Of a stretch of DNA of 54,755 nt, positions 44,001 to 50,106 are shown in pieces. How positions within the stretch are numbered: position 1 is the first letter of the stretch; every line of letters begins with the position of its first letter. Under the pieces are notes generated by a model that saw only the letters and a program-made list of their open reading frames with translations, made no database searches and had not been told where the DNA came from. This DNA is from a virus. The stretch spans positions 1 to 54,755 of IMG/VR virus record IMGVR_UViG_3300004369_000851, one strand, 5' to 3'. The translations under genes were made by a program, and so were the position numbers.

Positions 44001-45117
44001 AAAAATAAACGCAACACAAGCTCCTGTTGAAATCAACGAGCAACTAAGTTTTGATGACATTTGGCGTCTTGAAAAAGTAGACAAACAAACTCAGGGTGGA
44101 GTGACTGGGAAAATGAGTGCCCCGGAAATGCTTGCAAAAATTAATATGCAGGCGCCAGACGGCAGCAATGTGGACCCAGATGCAGACACCTTGAGCTCCC
44201 ATTCGTGGGATAATAAAGCCAAGGGTCCTATGTCTGGGGCCGATATCCCTGTAACACCTGCTCGACACTCCGAACTTTGGGTGCCCTATACAAGCGCCGT
44301 ACAAAGTATAGTTCCAGATTCCGCAGCAACCGCCGCACCAATATTTTTCATAATCGGAGGGCATCCTGGTTCTCTTAAATCATCGGTTAGGGAAATTGGA
44401 GAAGCGGGTATACCTGACAGAACAAAAGCAATAACAATTGACCCCGATGAAATAAAACTTGTTATGCCAGAATGGACCCCTATGGGCAACATGGCGGGGT
44501 CGTTGACCCATGCGGAGAGTGTTCAATTGTCCGCATACACACTCTCTGAAACGGTTGCCGAACAGGTCGCAAAACTGAAGTTTTCAAAACAAGGGAAAGA
44601 TATTGTTCACGACTCAATTGGGCGTTTAGAGAGACCTGAATTACTCAGTCCAGCTCGCGCCGCGAAAGACGGTGGCTACAACGTTGTGGTTTATTATTTC
44701 ATAACCGACAAAACAGAAGCAGAGAAACGAATATCTTACAGAGCGAAAATGACTGGTCGGCGTGTTCAGGCTGGAGCCTGGGACAGCGCCCATTCTTCGC
44801 TAAGAAATACATTTAGGGGTCTCACGCAAACAGTCAACCAAAGCCCAAATAGGGGCGATGTATCAGGGTTGGCCGACGTTATATATGTTTACGACACGAG
44901 CAACGCTGATGACATTAAGAGGATTGCCGTATGGAGCTCTAGGACCCTAGATGAGCTTGAGTTTATGTTCGGCAAGGCTTATAGACAGGAACTTGAAACG
45001 CAATACACTGCTGCAGCCAATCAAGGACGCCGTACAGCGGGTAGCGCTGGTCAAACATGGCGATTAAACAATGCCAATTTCAGACTGACTCCTGCCTCTT
45101 ACAACATTGTCCCTTAG
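38014..45117 (+). CDS. Giant 2367-aa polyvalent protein: DUF5872-like, Nudix and zeta-like kinase
   Basis: ATG at 38014 is preferred; a TTG at 37999 lies in a terminator-like T-run. Early residues hold a Cys pair and a DUF5872-like segment (GQWSARKAQLLAQEYRKSGG and MRRYLPQAAWAKLTPGQV). A Pro-rich linker, almost the same as in the protease fusion, follows. Further along are a helix-turn-helix (GLTDEEIAAKMQYEPLVVSS), a Nudix domain with a perfect box starting at G1742 (GLNDEGE, then REMNEEVGI), and a zeta-toxin-like P-loop domain at the end (GGHPGSLKSS with K2122, then a HAES helix, VHDSIG and MTGRRV). Leu replaces the usual Gly before the P-loop Lys. VxGxM-type motifs lie at 786, 810, 1539, about 1547, 1914 and 2030, several at module edges. 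Confidence 0.85.
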   Translation: MESKSLITDTYPMIGLDEKNITGKSRRLRPTDPNVFSNPDSARVRARQINCIGIRKYNSTSGGYVWMPCTNESDYRRQMGTSHSGRLQRRREIQDEIRRFVRGKGHDDVDQKSGAYTKPEMREKIKNRIMAGSKGGKPGQWSARKAQLLAQEYRKSGGGYKGGRTRTQRSLSRWSKEKWTTSSGKPANQSGGMRRYLPQAAWAKLTPGQVRAANRKKIQGSKLGSQYVRNTEAAMDAARSSQKQILELMISEKALGRGVGSYAASRAIDRPRIGRKKRGRGIIATGGMPGKAKPTGSRISRDDDGWADEGTTNPVWVGLPSDNPQMMPAVPEEQPVPEKVPEPVPERIPQPVRPPIPQPSRPRTPSVPVPTRVRESAAERMRQIDSPNVVDPVVGAFRFRYKENYRLIKQSTDNGAKVLQGAGKGSHLRLRRRVPDGTDGVMKNIYTTVNGTVAYDALRFQLIEQGFITAEQVPYKAEKKINTLSAIDKNIIKKVLDDMIEAKNIKLSSDGYITEFPGVRAIALRVREQLQRSISTEDIANFLRNEKQNPVLAQAINRTDRKIQEIGQKEAVWSEWRELIFERLRSVGMAETRQPIPNPETLDWLNGQDQTDIHTFWNAWIKPEILANEKLYSEEILDFVKSHKGNKAPKKILSKDYLGVNPIDSLSSNDREIFYGWNRSLDLDRDPFSGISSEVLDSIYLDLNQLQAQSPQRGVYSDTNINAEVLQLHRELYNAELSPQFFEAITTPDRKVSAQFYEFAVWRQKEIDAGRYVDDIDDMGDVVGPVIGSMGSGRGDGSRRRIRRSDSGGAVGAMAATPDDRRRDFAIKKRRWQSGIISQAVLDNQSRLERVKNDPTNTETALFPEFMNRFQYAELQSITGLGAGQAWAHRVIDELFGEMVKEWGPNETLAYGELKPFNLWDSPMSALDIENLEENKRTIAKEFIEEAIKLDPNSPFAQYDINQMEDKDVDMLWKVFIVPELLKTDGMASKEPLPFVLDLNTAESLRNYAEYRTMKRLGLENGVSDKEFQDAIDELFIEAPAYEFRKFIEELNESYDKFKSTGLLPGDFLHTELIDPSTDRFYTKEKWRELFTEASNKYVEVNNDYFPNVERNKAGDAYMGWFNIGLHLGYITPEDIENGKEQADDLEEIDPLPDLDPKDLHFDPSDSTKIRNMPGFGWIYRTFGTNAKNWAYSLAEIYHPYDIQQERYTPGLKEEIAQFDKYDWDNLYELIKREEAGETEQDEDLPFSGKTSRYEKLREQKGKAAKAQQKLLDGKNATSKALVDSIWDLFTTDGLTDEEIAAKMQYEPLVVSSVLKRESKARGLARGAFDSQQKINTQGMKNREDAFQADLVAAELARLKKLGTNADGYLDDLRNSLENYKNINKQANSSYSRERARFASLATLGRKLVEGAPDGRKEWDPKKESAASFKNRWLKYISQNQPALALISAQITAQGWDEGGRRSASKRILDRSRRMIDQITEEIEKIENLKKMSDVERIRARHQIVSLSAAREAAKKAVQGLYPKLTEDEIQTLLNDGGVTGKMAAGLRGAMAGRKAKKLTEYSERNRWDKRGALRRAADRFSGAKARPSVMRVVDLLDNPDNVLSVGNQRPARSRRNIGTAAIDSTPRMDKMRVTKLLGRINNQDFGQKRSSAERAQIKELRRNARKLKVNIDRYFTAEDDDEDVKWSSNDWSYAKKSPIRGADMVIYRKNPNIKNPEQAIEVLVISRRSGPFTGARALPGGLNDEGETLIETATREMNEEVGISADGRKVVNLGIVQSRDWDPRFVEGVTVQGISIEVPYEQVAVAGSDAMKADWVTLGELINGDSHIAFGHASFMREAFQSQAPVTSEKLAIHEKAARIRNRRLIEKINAKRSQAGQKLFPVVSDEDVRNSFDVIRPTDPRYMVANDPESGVRGAMAGRSSERYDIRVNDDKTFSIIDTQNNNLIIAGPFPTRNQALYAAIKKDRDPSFDPQRWVRKPKSTKSKRKKKAKKTRTKINATQAPVEINEQLSFDDIWRLEKVDKQTQGGVTGKMSAPEMLAKINMQAPDGSNVDPDADTLSSHSWDNKAKGPMSGADIPVTPARHSELWVPYTSAVQSIVPDSAATAAPIFFIIGGHPGSLKSSVREIGEAGIPDRTKAITIDPDEIKLVMPEWTPMGNMAGSLTHAESVQLSAYTLSETVAEQVAKLKFSKQGKDIVHDSIGRLERPELLSPARAAKDGGYNVVVYYFITDKTEAEKRISYRAKMTGRRVQAGAWDSAHSSLRNTFRGLTQTVNQSPNRGDVSGLADVIYVYDTSNADDIKRIAVWSSRTLDELEFMFGKAYRQELETQYTAAANQGRRTAGSAGQTWRLNNANFRLTPASYNIVP
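38988..39085 (+). repeat. Pro-rich linker, copy 2
   Basis: This is the partner of the 18483-18600 segment: MMPAVPEEQPVPEKVPEPVP is identical, then ERIPQPVRPP replaces EKVPQPVRPP. Similarity stops abruptly on both sides, pointing to transfer of a linker cassette between genes. Confidence 0.85.
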
Positions 45118-45131
45118 GGCAATTTGATGAA

Positions 45132-45166
45132 AATAAAACCCTAAAACCCTTTGTTTTATTGAGTTT
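45132..45166 (+). terminator. Possible terminator after the 2367-aa gene
   Basis: AATAAAAC (45132-45139) pairs with GTTTTATT (45153-45160) around a 13-base loop, followed by GAGTTTTT. The stem is AT-rich and the loop long, so strength is doubtful. The rest of the 172-base gap to 45289 is AT-rich and shows no other clear element. Confidence 0.3.
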
Positions 45167-45289
45167 TTGCTTGTTGTTTCGTATGTTTTGATCTGTTAAA
45201 CTTGTCTAGTAATCATATAGGGCTCATCTCCTGAAGTTGTTGCCCACATCAGTTCCTTAACCACACAATCGAACACAACAGGAGTCCTA

Positions 45290-45385
45290 ATGCAATCTTG
45301 CGAAACTGGTTACGCTTTACCCCAAAGAAACTGCGATGTTTTTTTGCTGTCCCATCCGCCTTCTAGAGCGAGCAAAAATTGTTAG
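45290..45385 (+). CDS. Possible 31-aa leader peptide before the lysin
   Basis: ATG at 45290 has GGAG five bases upstream, the best ribosome site in this region. The frame encodes 31 residues (start MQSCETGYALPQRNC) and its TAG overlaps the TTG start of the lysin gene. It probably drives coupled or reinitiated translation of the lysin. Confidence 0.4.
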   Translation: MQSCETGYALPQRNCDVFLLSHPPSRASKNC

Positions 45386-45978
45386 TTGCCGTAAGGGTAG
45401 TACTGGGGTCAATCACCCCGCTAATGCTCTTTATTGCTGGCGTGTTTACCTTAGATAATCCCGAATTGGCGTCCCCCAAGCCCCCCGCATTGGTATCTTT
45501 TGAGCCAACCACAACTACGGTCAATAAGCAGTTATCTGTAAGGTCTTTTGAGGTAAAAAAGTCTCCCACAATCGTGTTTGCGCACGGCGACATTTTATGG
45601 CTCCCTGCCCTTGCGGCTGAGGCTGGATGGCCAAAGCATACATGGAGAAAACTCGGACAAATCATTCTTCGAGAGTCTGGTGGCTGTCCGAACCGCCGTG
45701 GTGGAGACAAGGTTGACAAAGACTGCAACATCACAGGCGTGTCCGAATGGAATCACCGATCCGACACAGGATTACTCCAGATTAATGGCATCAACTATGA
45801 CCTATCAAGAAACAAGTGGGCTGCGGTCTGCCGAGAGATGAACATCTGTACTCAGGCACCACTACTTGACGCGCTCACCAACTTGAAGGCAGGTCTGGTC
45901 CTGTACAACCTGGCAGGCTTCGAACCGTGGAATCCGTGTAATTGGGATAAAACAAAATGCCCTAAGAAAAAGCCGTGA
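45379..45978 (+). CDS. Lysozyme/transglycosylase-like lysin with N-terminal membrane segment
   Basis: This 199-residue protein has a hydrophobic N-terminus (VLGSITPLMLFIAGVFTL, residues 8-25), a signal or anchor. A lysozyme-like domain follows (about 75-199), with the catalytic-type Glu in IILRESGG and SDTGLLQING, the typical GLxQI segment of SLT and goose-type lysozymes. Cys residues in the C-terminal half may form disulfides. It would cut peptidoglycan, either for host lysis or as an entry enzyme in the virion. TTG start; an ATG 15 codons in is an alternative but would shorten the membrane segment. Confidence 0.72.
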   Translation: MLVAVRVVLGSITPLMLFIAGVFTLDNPELASPKPPALVSFEPTTTTVNKQLSVRSFEVKKSPTIVFAHGDILWLPALAAEAGWPKHTWRKLGQIILRESGGCPNRRGGDKVDKDCNITGVSEWNHRSDTGLLQINGINYDLSRNKWAAVCREMNICTQAPLLDALTNLKAGLVLYNLAGFEPWNPCNWDKTKCPKKKP

Positions 45979-46030
45979 CATTGTTTTGTTAAGATATATA
46001 TAATTATATTATCTACTTAACCTGAGAGCT

Positions 46031-46044
46031 GTTCCGCCGGAAAC
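46031..46044 (+). promoter_or_regulatory. GTTCCGCC element upstream of capsid promoter
   Basis: GTTCCGCCGGAAAC is an imperfect palindrome ten bases before the -35 region. It shares the GTTCCGCC word with the leader of the protease gene. Confidence 0.3.
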
Positions 46045-46053
46045 CAAAAAGTT

Positions 46054-46082
46054 TTGTTACTCTGATATGTAGACATTATTTA
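46054..46082 (+). promoter_or_regulatory. Promoter for the major capsid gene
   Basis: TTGTTA (46054-46059), a 17-base spacer and TATTTA (46077-46082) fit a sigma70-type promoter about 70 bases ahead of the capsid ATG. The gene also has a GGAGG ribosome site and its own terminator, as expected for the most abundant virion protein. Confidence 0.5.
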
Positions 46083-46150
46083 CTAGGTGCTCACCTGAGT
46101 CTTCTTGTCAGTAAAAATATCAACTAAACAAGATCCTGGAGGATCATAAA

Positions 46151-47485
46151 ATGTCAGAAGATCAATCAAGAGTTCGCGAGCTTCAAACAGCATTGCGAAC
46201 AAAAATGGCGGACAACAAGTCAATCGCCGATTCATTTAAAATCGAAGATGGCACAGTTGTTGTGTCAACAGAACAAAAATCAGCATTCGACAAGAACATG
46301 TCGGACATCCGCGAAATCAAGGGCCTCATTGAGGGTCTTGAATCAATGGAGAGTGTCTCGGCTTGGGCTTCAGAGCCACAGAGCGATTCAGTTGCAGCAC
46401 AAGAGGCAGCAACCCCAGTCGCTCAAAGCTACGGAGTAAAGAGCATCGGTCAAGCGTTCCTTGACTCACCAGAGTTCAAAGCTTTGGGTGGCGGTCGTAA
46501 TGGTGTGAACATGAATTCACCATTCAACTACAACGTCAAAGATGTGTTTGCAGCAATGCCAACATTCACTGGCACGCCGCTCTCGAGCGTTGATCAATTT
46601 GGAACATTCCAAAAAGATCCAATGATTAGCCCACCAACACGCACAAAGCGTATTCGTGATCTTTTCCCAGCACGCTCGACGACAGCTGCCGTGATTGAGT
46701 ACTTCCGTCAAGTCGGTTACACATCGCCATCGGGTCAGACTCCGCCAACAAACGCTGCTGGTATGGTCGCTCAGCGCTCAAGCGATGGGACGGCATTTGC
46801 GGCAAAGCCACAGTCGGGATTGAAGTTCATTGGCCAACAGGCTCCTGTTCGCACAATGGCTCACTGGGAAGCTGCACACAGAAACGTTCTTGCTGACGAG
46901 CCACAACTACGCTCGATCATCGACAACGAACTTATGTACGGTCTTCGTCTCCTTGAGGATGCGCAGTTGTTGAACGGTGATGGAACTGGTGAGAACCTTC
47001 TTGGTGTTCTCCAGACTCCAGACATCCAGACTTACAGCTGGTCAGCTGGTGCATATACACCGGTACCAGACACCAAGGCCGATGCGATTCGTCGCGCCGC
47101 AACCTTGAGCTTCTTGGCTTACTACGAGCCAACAGGCGTTGTGTTGCACCCAACAGACTGGGAGCAGATGGAACTGTCAAAGGATCTCAACGGTCAGTAC
47201 TTGGTCGCTATTTCGGTAGCCCTCGGCGGAACACCACGCTTGTGGCGCATTCCTGTTGTGGAAACTCCAGCAATGGCGGCAGGCACAGCACTTGTTGGCG
47301 CCTTCGGTACAGCTGCACAGATCTACGACCGTGACGGCGCAAGCATCCGAGTCAGCGAACAGCATGCAGACTTCTTCGTCCGCAACGCAATCGTTGTTCT
47401 TGCTGAACAGCGCATGGCTATGGCGGTCAAGCGTCCAGAAGCATTCGTTAAAGTAACATTTAACGCAGCCCCAGCCGCACCATAA
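46151..47485 (+). CDS. Major capsid protein, HK97 fold
   Basis: This 444-residue protein has an N-terminal coiled-coil, charged region (residues 1-75), equivalent to a delta/scaffold domain. A linker and a body with HK97-type segments follow: LFPARSTTAAVIEYFRQVGY, AHWEAAHRNVLADEPQLRSI (spine helix region), LEDAQLLNGDGTGENLLGVL, and LRLLEDAQLLNGDGTG near the A-domain. The C-terminal RNAIVVLAEQRMAMAVKRPEAF resembles the family end. GGAGG lies eight bases before the ATG. Codon use looks more biased toward C/G third positions than in the giant genes, in keeping with high expression. No VxGxM motif is present, so any removal of the N-domain would use a different site. Confidence 0.93.
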   Translation: MSEDQSRVRELQTALRTKMADNKSIADSFKIEDGTVVVSTEQKSAFDKNMSDIREIKGLIEGLESMESVSAWASEPQSDSVAAQEAATPVAQSYGVKSIGQAFLDSPEFKALGGGRNGVNMNSPFNYNVKDVFAAMPTFTGTPLSSVDQFGTFQKDPMISPPTRTKRIRDLFPARSTTAAVIEYFRQVGYTSPSGQTPPTNAAGMVAQRSSDGTAFAAKPQSGLKFIGQQAPVRTMAHWEAAHRNVLADEPQLRSIIDNELMYGLRLLEDAQLLNGDGTGENLLGVLQTPDIQTYSWSAGAYTPVPDTKADAIRRAATLSFLAYYEPTGVVLHPTDWEQMELSKDLNGQYLVAISVALGGTPRLWRIPVVETPAMAAGTALVGAFGTAAQIYDRDGASIRVSEQHADFFVRNAIVVLAEQRMAMAVKRPEAFVKVTFNAAPAAP

Positions 47486-47514
47486 GCATAAGTAATTCAA
47501 TTCAGCGTTAAGTC

Positions 47515-47562
47515 AACGCCCTCGTCTGAACCCGCAAGGGGGAGGGCGGGGGCTTTGTCTTT
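47515..47562 (+). terminator. Strong terminator after the capsid gene
   Basis: An outer stem CGCCCTC/GAGGGCG encloses an inner CCC-GCAA-GGG tetraloop hairpin, and is followed by a T-rich stretch (CTTTGTCTTT). It is the most convincing terminator in the window. Confidence 0.8.
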
Positions 47563-47583
47563 ATCCCCATCACGATTTATATA
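47555..47583 (+). promoter_or_regulatory. Promoter for the 797-aa gene
   Basis: TTGTCT (47555-47560), a 17-base spacer and TATATA (47578-47583) lie 27 bases before the ATG. The -35 overlaps the T-rich tail of the capsid terminator, so the downstream unit restarts right after termination. Confidence 0.45.
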
Positions 47584-47609
47584 TAACACTGTTGATGTAA
47601 TCTATAAAT

Positions 47610-50003
47610 ATGGCACTTAAACCAATTAGAAAAATTATGTTTGACCCTAATGCCAAAAATGGGGACGGCGATTTTACGGTTCAGGACAACACCGCATTTG
47701 AAAGACCAGACCCACGAAGATCTGGGGTGGTTGGCGCCGTTAAATTCCAGACGCCTCAACTGCCACCAAGACCAGCATCGCAACGCCGCGAGGGGGGTGG
47801 GGGGCCTGCGTTTATCTCTCCAAATAGCATTAAGAAAAACGGAAGACTTAAAACTTCAGAAATTTTTGAAGAGCCCGCAATCAAGGCATTAGACGAAAAA
47901 CAACAACTAGCTTTTTTGGGTGTCTCCTCGTCGGTGTTAAAAAAATTAAAAGAAAAAGACTCATCCATAGATGGTTATCTTGCAGACAAAATAGCCATAA
48001 CAACATTCGGAAAGCACCCAATAGATATATGGGGAGATCTTTGGCTGGATGAACAAATTCTCAACCCACAAAAAAATAACAAGCCGCCAAGAATATTAAC
48101 TCAAAGAGAAGAAGAAGTTTTAGATCTTAGGGCCACTGGACTCAATGACACCCAAATATCCAAACGACTTGGTATAAGTGGAGAGAGAGTTCGTCAAATA
48201 AAACTGAGTGCCCTAAAAAAGAGAGATCAATTTTCCTTAATAGAAGACGATGAAATAGATAGAAAAATAAAACCACAAACGGCTAGATCTGTCGCCACTT
48301 CTATCTTTTTGGATACTGGCACAAGCCCAACTGGTTTATTGGGTCGCATGACAAGTGATGATCCAATAGATGACCCGATGTTTGAAAGCCCAGCAGAGCG
48401 AGAAGATCGAGAACAGGCGTTCGGTGACTTCGTTACTGAAACCCTGCTTGCACCCTGGGAACAGAGCTTCAGTGAAAGAGAAGGCCGGAACCCAACCGAA
48501 AATGAGTTTTTGGATCACATAGACTCACTTAAGCTTGACGAAGTTGCCAGCGACTTTGAATTAGAAACAGGTATTTCGGCGTGGGGTTTAGAATTTGACG
48601 AGGAAGGTAACGCGTTCACGGCCGAGTGGGCTCATGCTGGATTTGCGTCGGAAGATGAATACGACCAATGGTTTGACGGCCCAATGAGCGACATCATTGG
48701 AGAAACTCGACCTGGCAAAACACAGGGATCGCTTTTTGATGACAATAAATGGGAAGATTACAGAGAGAGCGCTCAATACACCACATATGGTGGCGATCAG
48801 GATTTGATAACTAGAAACTCGGAACAACATCAAAAGTTTGCTGAATGGACCGCAGGCAAGGATTGGAAACAGTTTCACAATTCGCATTTTGATTGGTGGG
48901 CTTTTCCTATTGACGAGATGTCCAACACATATGGTCAACAATTCGCAATCCCGCCAGAAACAATAACAAAACTTAGAGCAGACCGAGATTTCCAAAAAAA
49001 ACTAAGCGATAATTTAACAAATGCCGCAAGAGCCTATGGCTGGGATATTGCGGAGAAGAAGTGGATAGGCGACGACATAAGAGATGAGAGTCAGGTACCA
49101 GGACCCCTTAGTCAAATTCGTCTTTACAAAATGGCCAGATCGGCTCTTGTTCTTGGCCACTGCTCTCACTTTAGGTCGCTTCAGAGAATGTACGATAATT
49201 TAACATCGTTCGGTTGGTACAAAGGTCAGGACGAAGGTTTTTGGAGCAAGGATCACCCTTGCACGGAAGCGGGATCTAATGTAATCGGATCTATGGGTGG
49301 GAACAAGCCAGAGAATGTCACTGGGGCAATGGCTGCAGGGGATGTGATTGCCGCTAGAAAAAAAAGGTCAGCGTCAATCAAAAAAAAAATAATGAAGTCA
49401 TTATCAACACTTTTAAAAAACAATAAAGTATTGCCTTTTGATGCGGGAGATAAGGATAACTACAAAAGACTACGCGAAATGGGGGCATCTGTAAAATCAG
49501 CCAAACTGGCAACAAGTAAAACCCCAATTAGTTTGTCGGAATTTGCAGATCCAATAGTCGCAACAAGCAACTGCTTTGACGCGTCCGCCACGTTTGGTGG
49601 TCTACTTATTCAAAAGGGTATAGCAGAACAGGGTGAGGTTTGGTTGAGAGAGGTGGATGCACCTGGCTATGCCGATGACGCAGGAACGCACTATGTCGTC
49701 CATATTGGACCCAAAAACAGTAAAGATGCGATCATAGTTGACTTAACTTTAAGACAATTCTCCCCAGCTGCGGATTTTCCTTGGATCGGAACGGTGCAAG
49801 AATACAAAGAATTAGGATACAAGACACCAGCAAACGATCTAGACGAAATGAATTGGAACACAAACAATCCAGGAGACGAGCAGGTGGGGTGGCCCCCAAT
49901 TGGTACCCGTTTTGAAGAAATTAACCCAGATGGAAGCACGAATATGGTTGGGCTTAATTTTGGTGTACCGTATGAGGACGGGGATCTTAATGAAAAAAAA
50001 TAA
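47610..50003 (+). CDS. 797-aa polyvalent protein with HTH and papain-like C-H-D domain
   Basis: N-terminal GVVGAV is a variant of the shared motif. Residues 160-205 hold a LuxR/sigma-region-4-like helix-turn-helix (LTQREEEVLDLRATGLNDTQ, then ISGERVRQIKLSAL). Full motifs GLLGRM, NVIGSM and NVTGAM lie at 242, 557 and 569. Between them is an unrecognised aromatic-rich domain with HNSHFDWWAFPIDEMS. The C-terminal domain (about 610-790) has SNCFDAS (C655), GTHYVVHIG (H694) and IIVDLT (D711), a Cys-His-Asp triad like papain-fold peptidases or deamidases of toxin systems. It is separated from the other giant genes by lysin and capsid, but motif use ties it to them. Confidence 0.78.
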   Translation: MALKPIRKIMFDPNAKNGDGDFTVQDNTAFERPDPRRSGVVGAVKFQTPQLPPRPASQRREGGGGPAFISPNSIKKNGRLKTSEIFEEPAIKALDEKQQLAFLGVSSSVLKKLKEKDSSIDGYLADKIAITTFGKHPIDIWGDLWLDEQILNPQKNNKPPRILTQREEEVLDLRATGLNDTQISKRLGISGERVRQIKLSALKKRDQFSLIEDDEIDRKIKPQTARSVATSIFLDTGTSPTGLLGRMTSDDPIDDPMFESPAEREDREQAFGDFVTETLLAPWEQSFSEREGRNPTENEFLDHIDSLKLDEVASDFELETGISAWGLEFDEEGNAFTAEWAHAGFASEDEYDQWFDGPMSDIIGETRPGKTQGSLFDDNKWEDYRESAQYTTYGGDQDLITRNSEQHQKFAEWTAGKDWKQFHNSHFDWWAFPIDEMSNTYGQQFAIPPETITKLRADRDFQKKLSDNLTNAARAYGWDIAEKKWIGDDIRDESQVPGPLSQIRLYKMARSALVLGHCSHFRSLQRMYDNLTSFGWYKGQDEGFWSKDHPCTEAGSNVIGSMGGNKPENVTGAMAAGDVIAARKKRSASIKKKIMKSLSTLLKNNKVLPFDAGDKDNYKRLREMGASVKSAKLATSKTPISLSEFADPIVATSNCFDASATFGGLLIQKGIAEQGEVWLREVDAPGYADDAGTHYVVHIGPKNSKDAIIVDLTLRQFSPAADFPWIGTVQEYKELGYKTPANDLDEMNWNTNNPGDEQVGWPPIGTRFEEINPDGSTNMVGLNFGVPYEDGDLNEKK

Positions 50004-50094
50004 CCTTAAAAGCGAATATGGTTCTGCTGGTTCTAGGGGTGTTTATTTTGCCCGGATTAAGCGCATATTAGATTTCAAAAAGAAAAACAAATAA
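49990..50094 (+). CDS. Tiny basic protein (34 aa)
   Basis: The frame starts at an ATG overlapping the end of the 797-aa gene by 14 bases and encodes 34 residues, very Lys-rich, ending RILDFKKKNK. GGGGA lies about five bases upstream. It fills the gap before the nuclease gene and resembles the other tiny basic proteins of this block. Confidence 0.45.
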   Translation: MKKNNLKSEYGSAGSRGVYFARIKRILDFKKKNK

Positions 50095-50106
50095 ATTAAG
50101 GACTAT

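Noticed and set aside
45338-45366. A run of seven T as a possible frameshift joining the 31-aa leader to the lysin
   Set aside because: The -1 frame meets a TAG at 45364-45366 before the lysin start, so a simple slip cannot make a fusion.
46151-46600. A VxGxM cleavage site between the capsid N-domain and body
   Set aside because: No match is present; GVKSIGQAF and DVFAAMP are only loosely similar.
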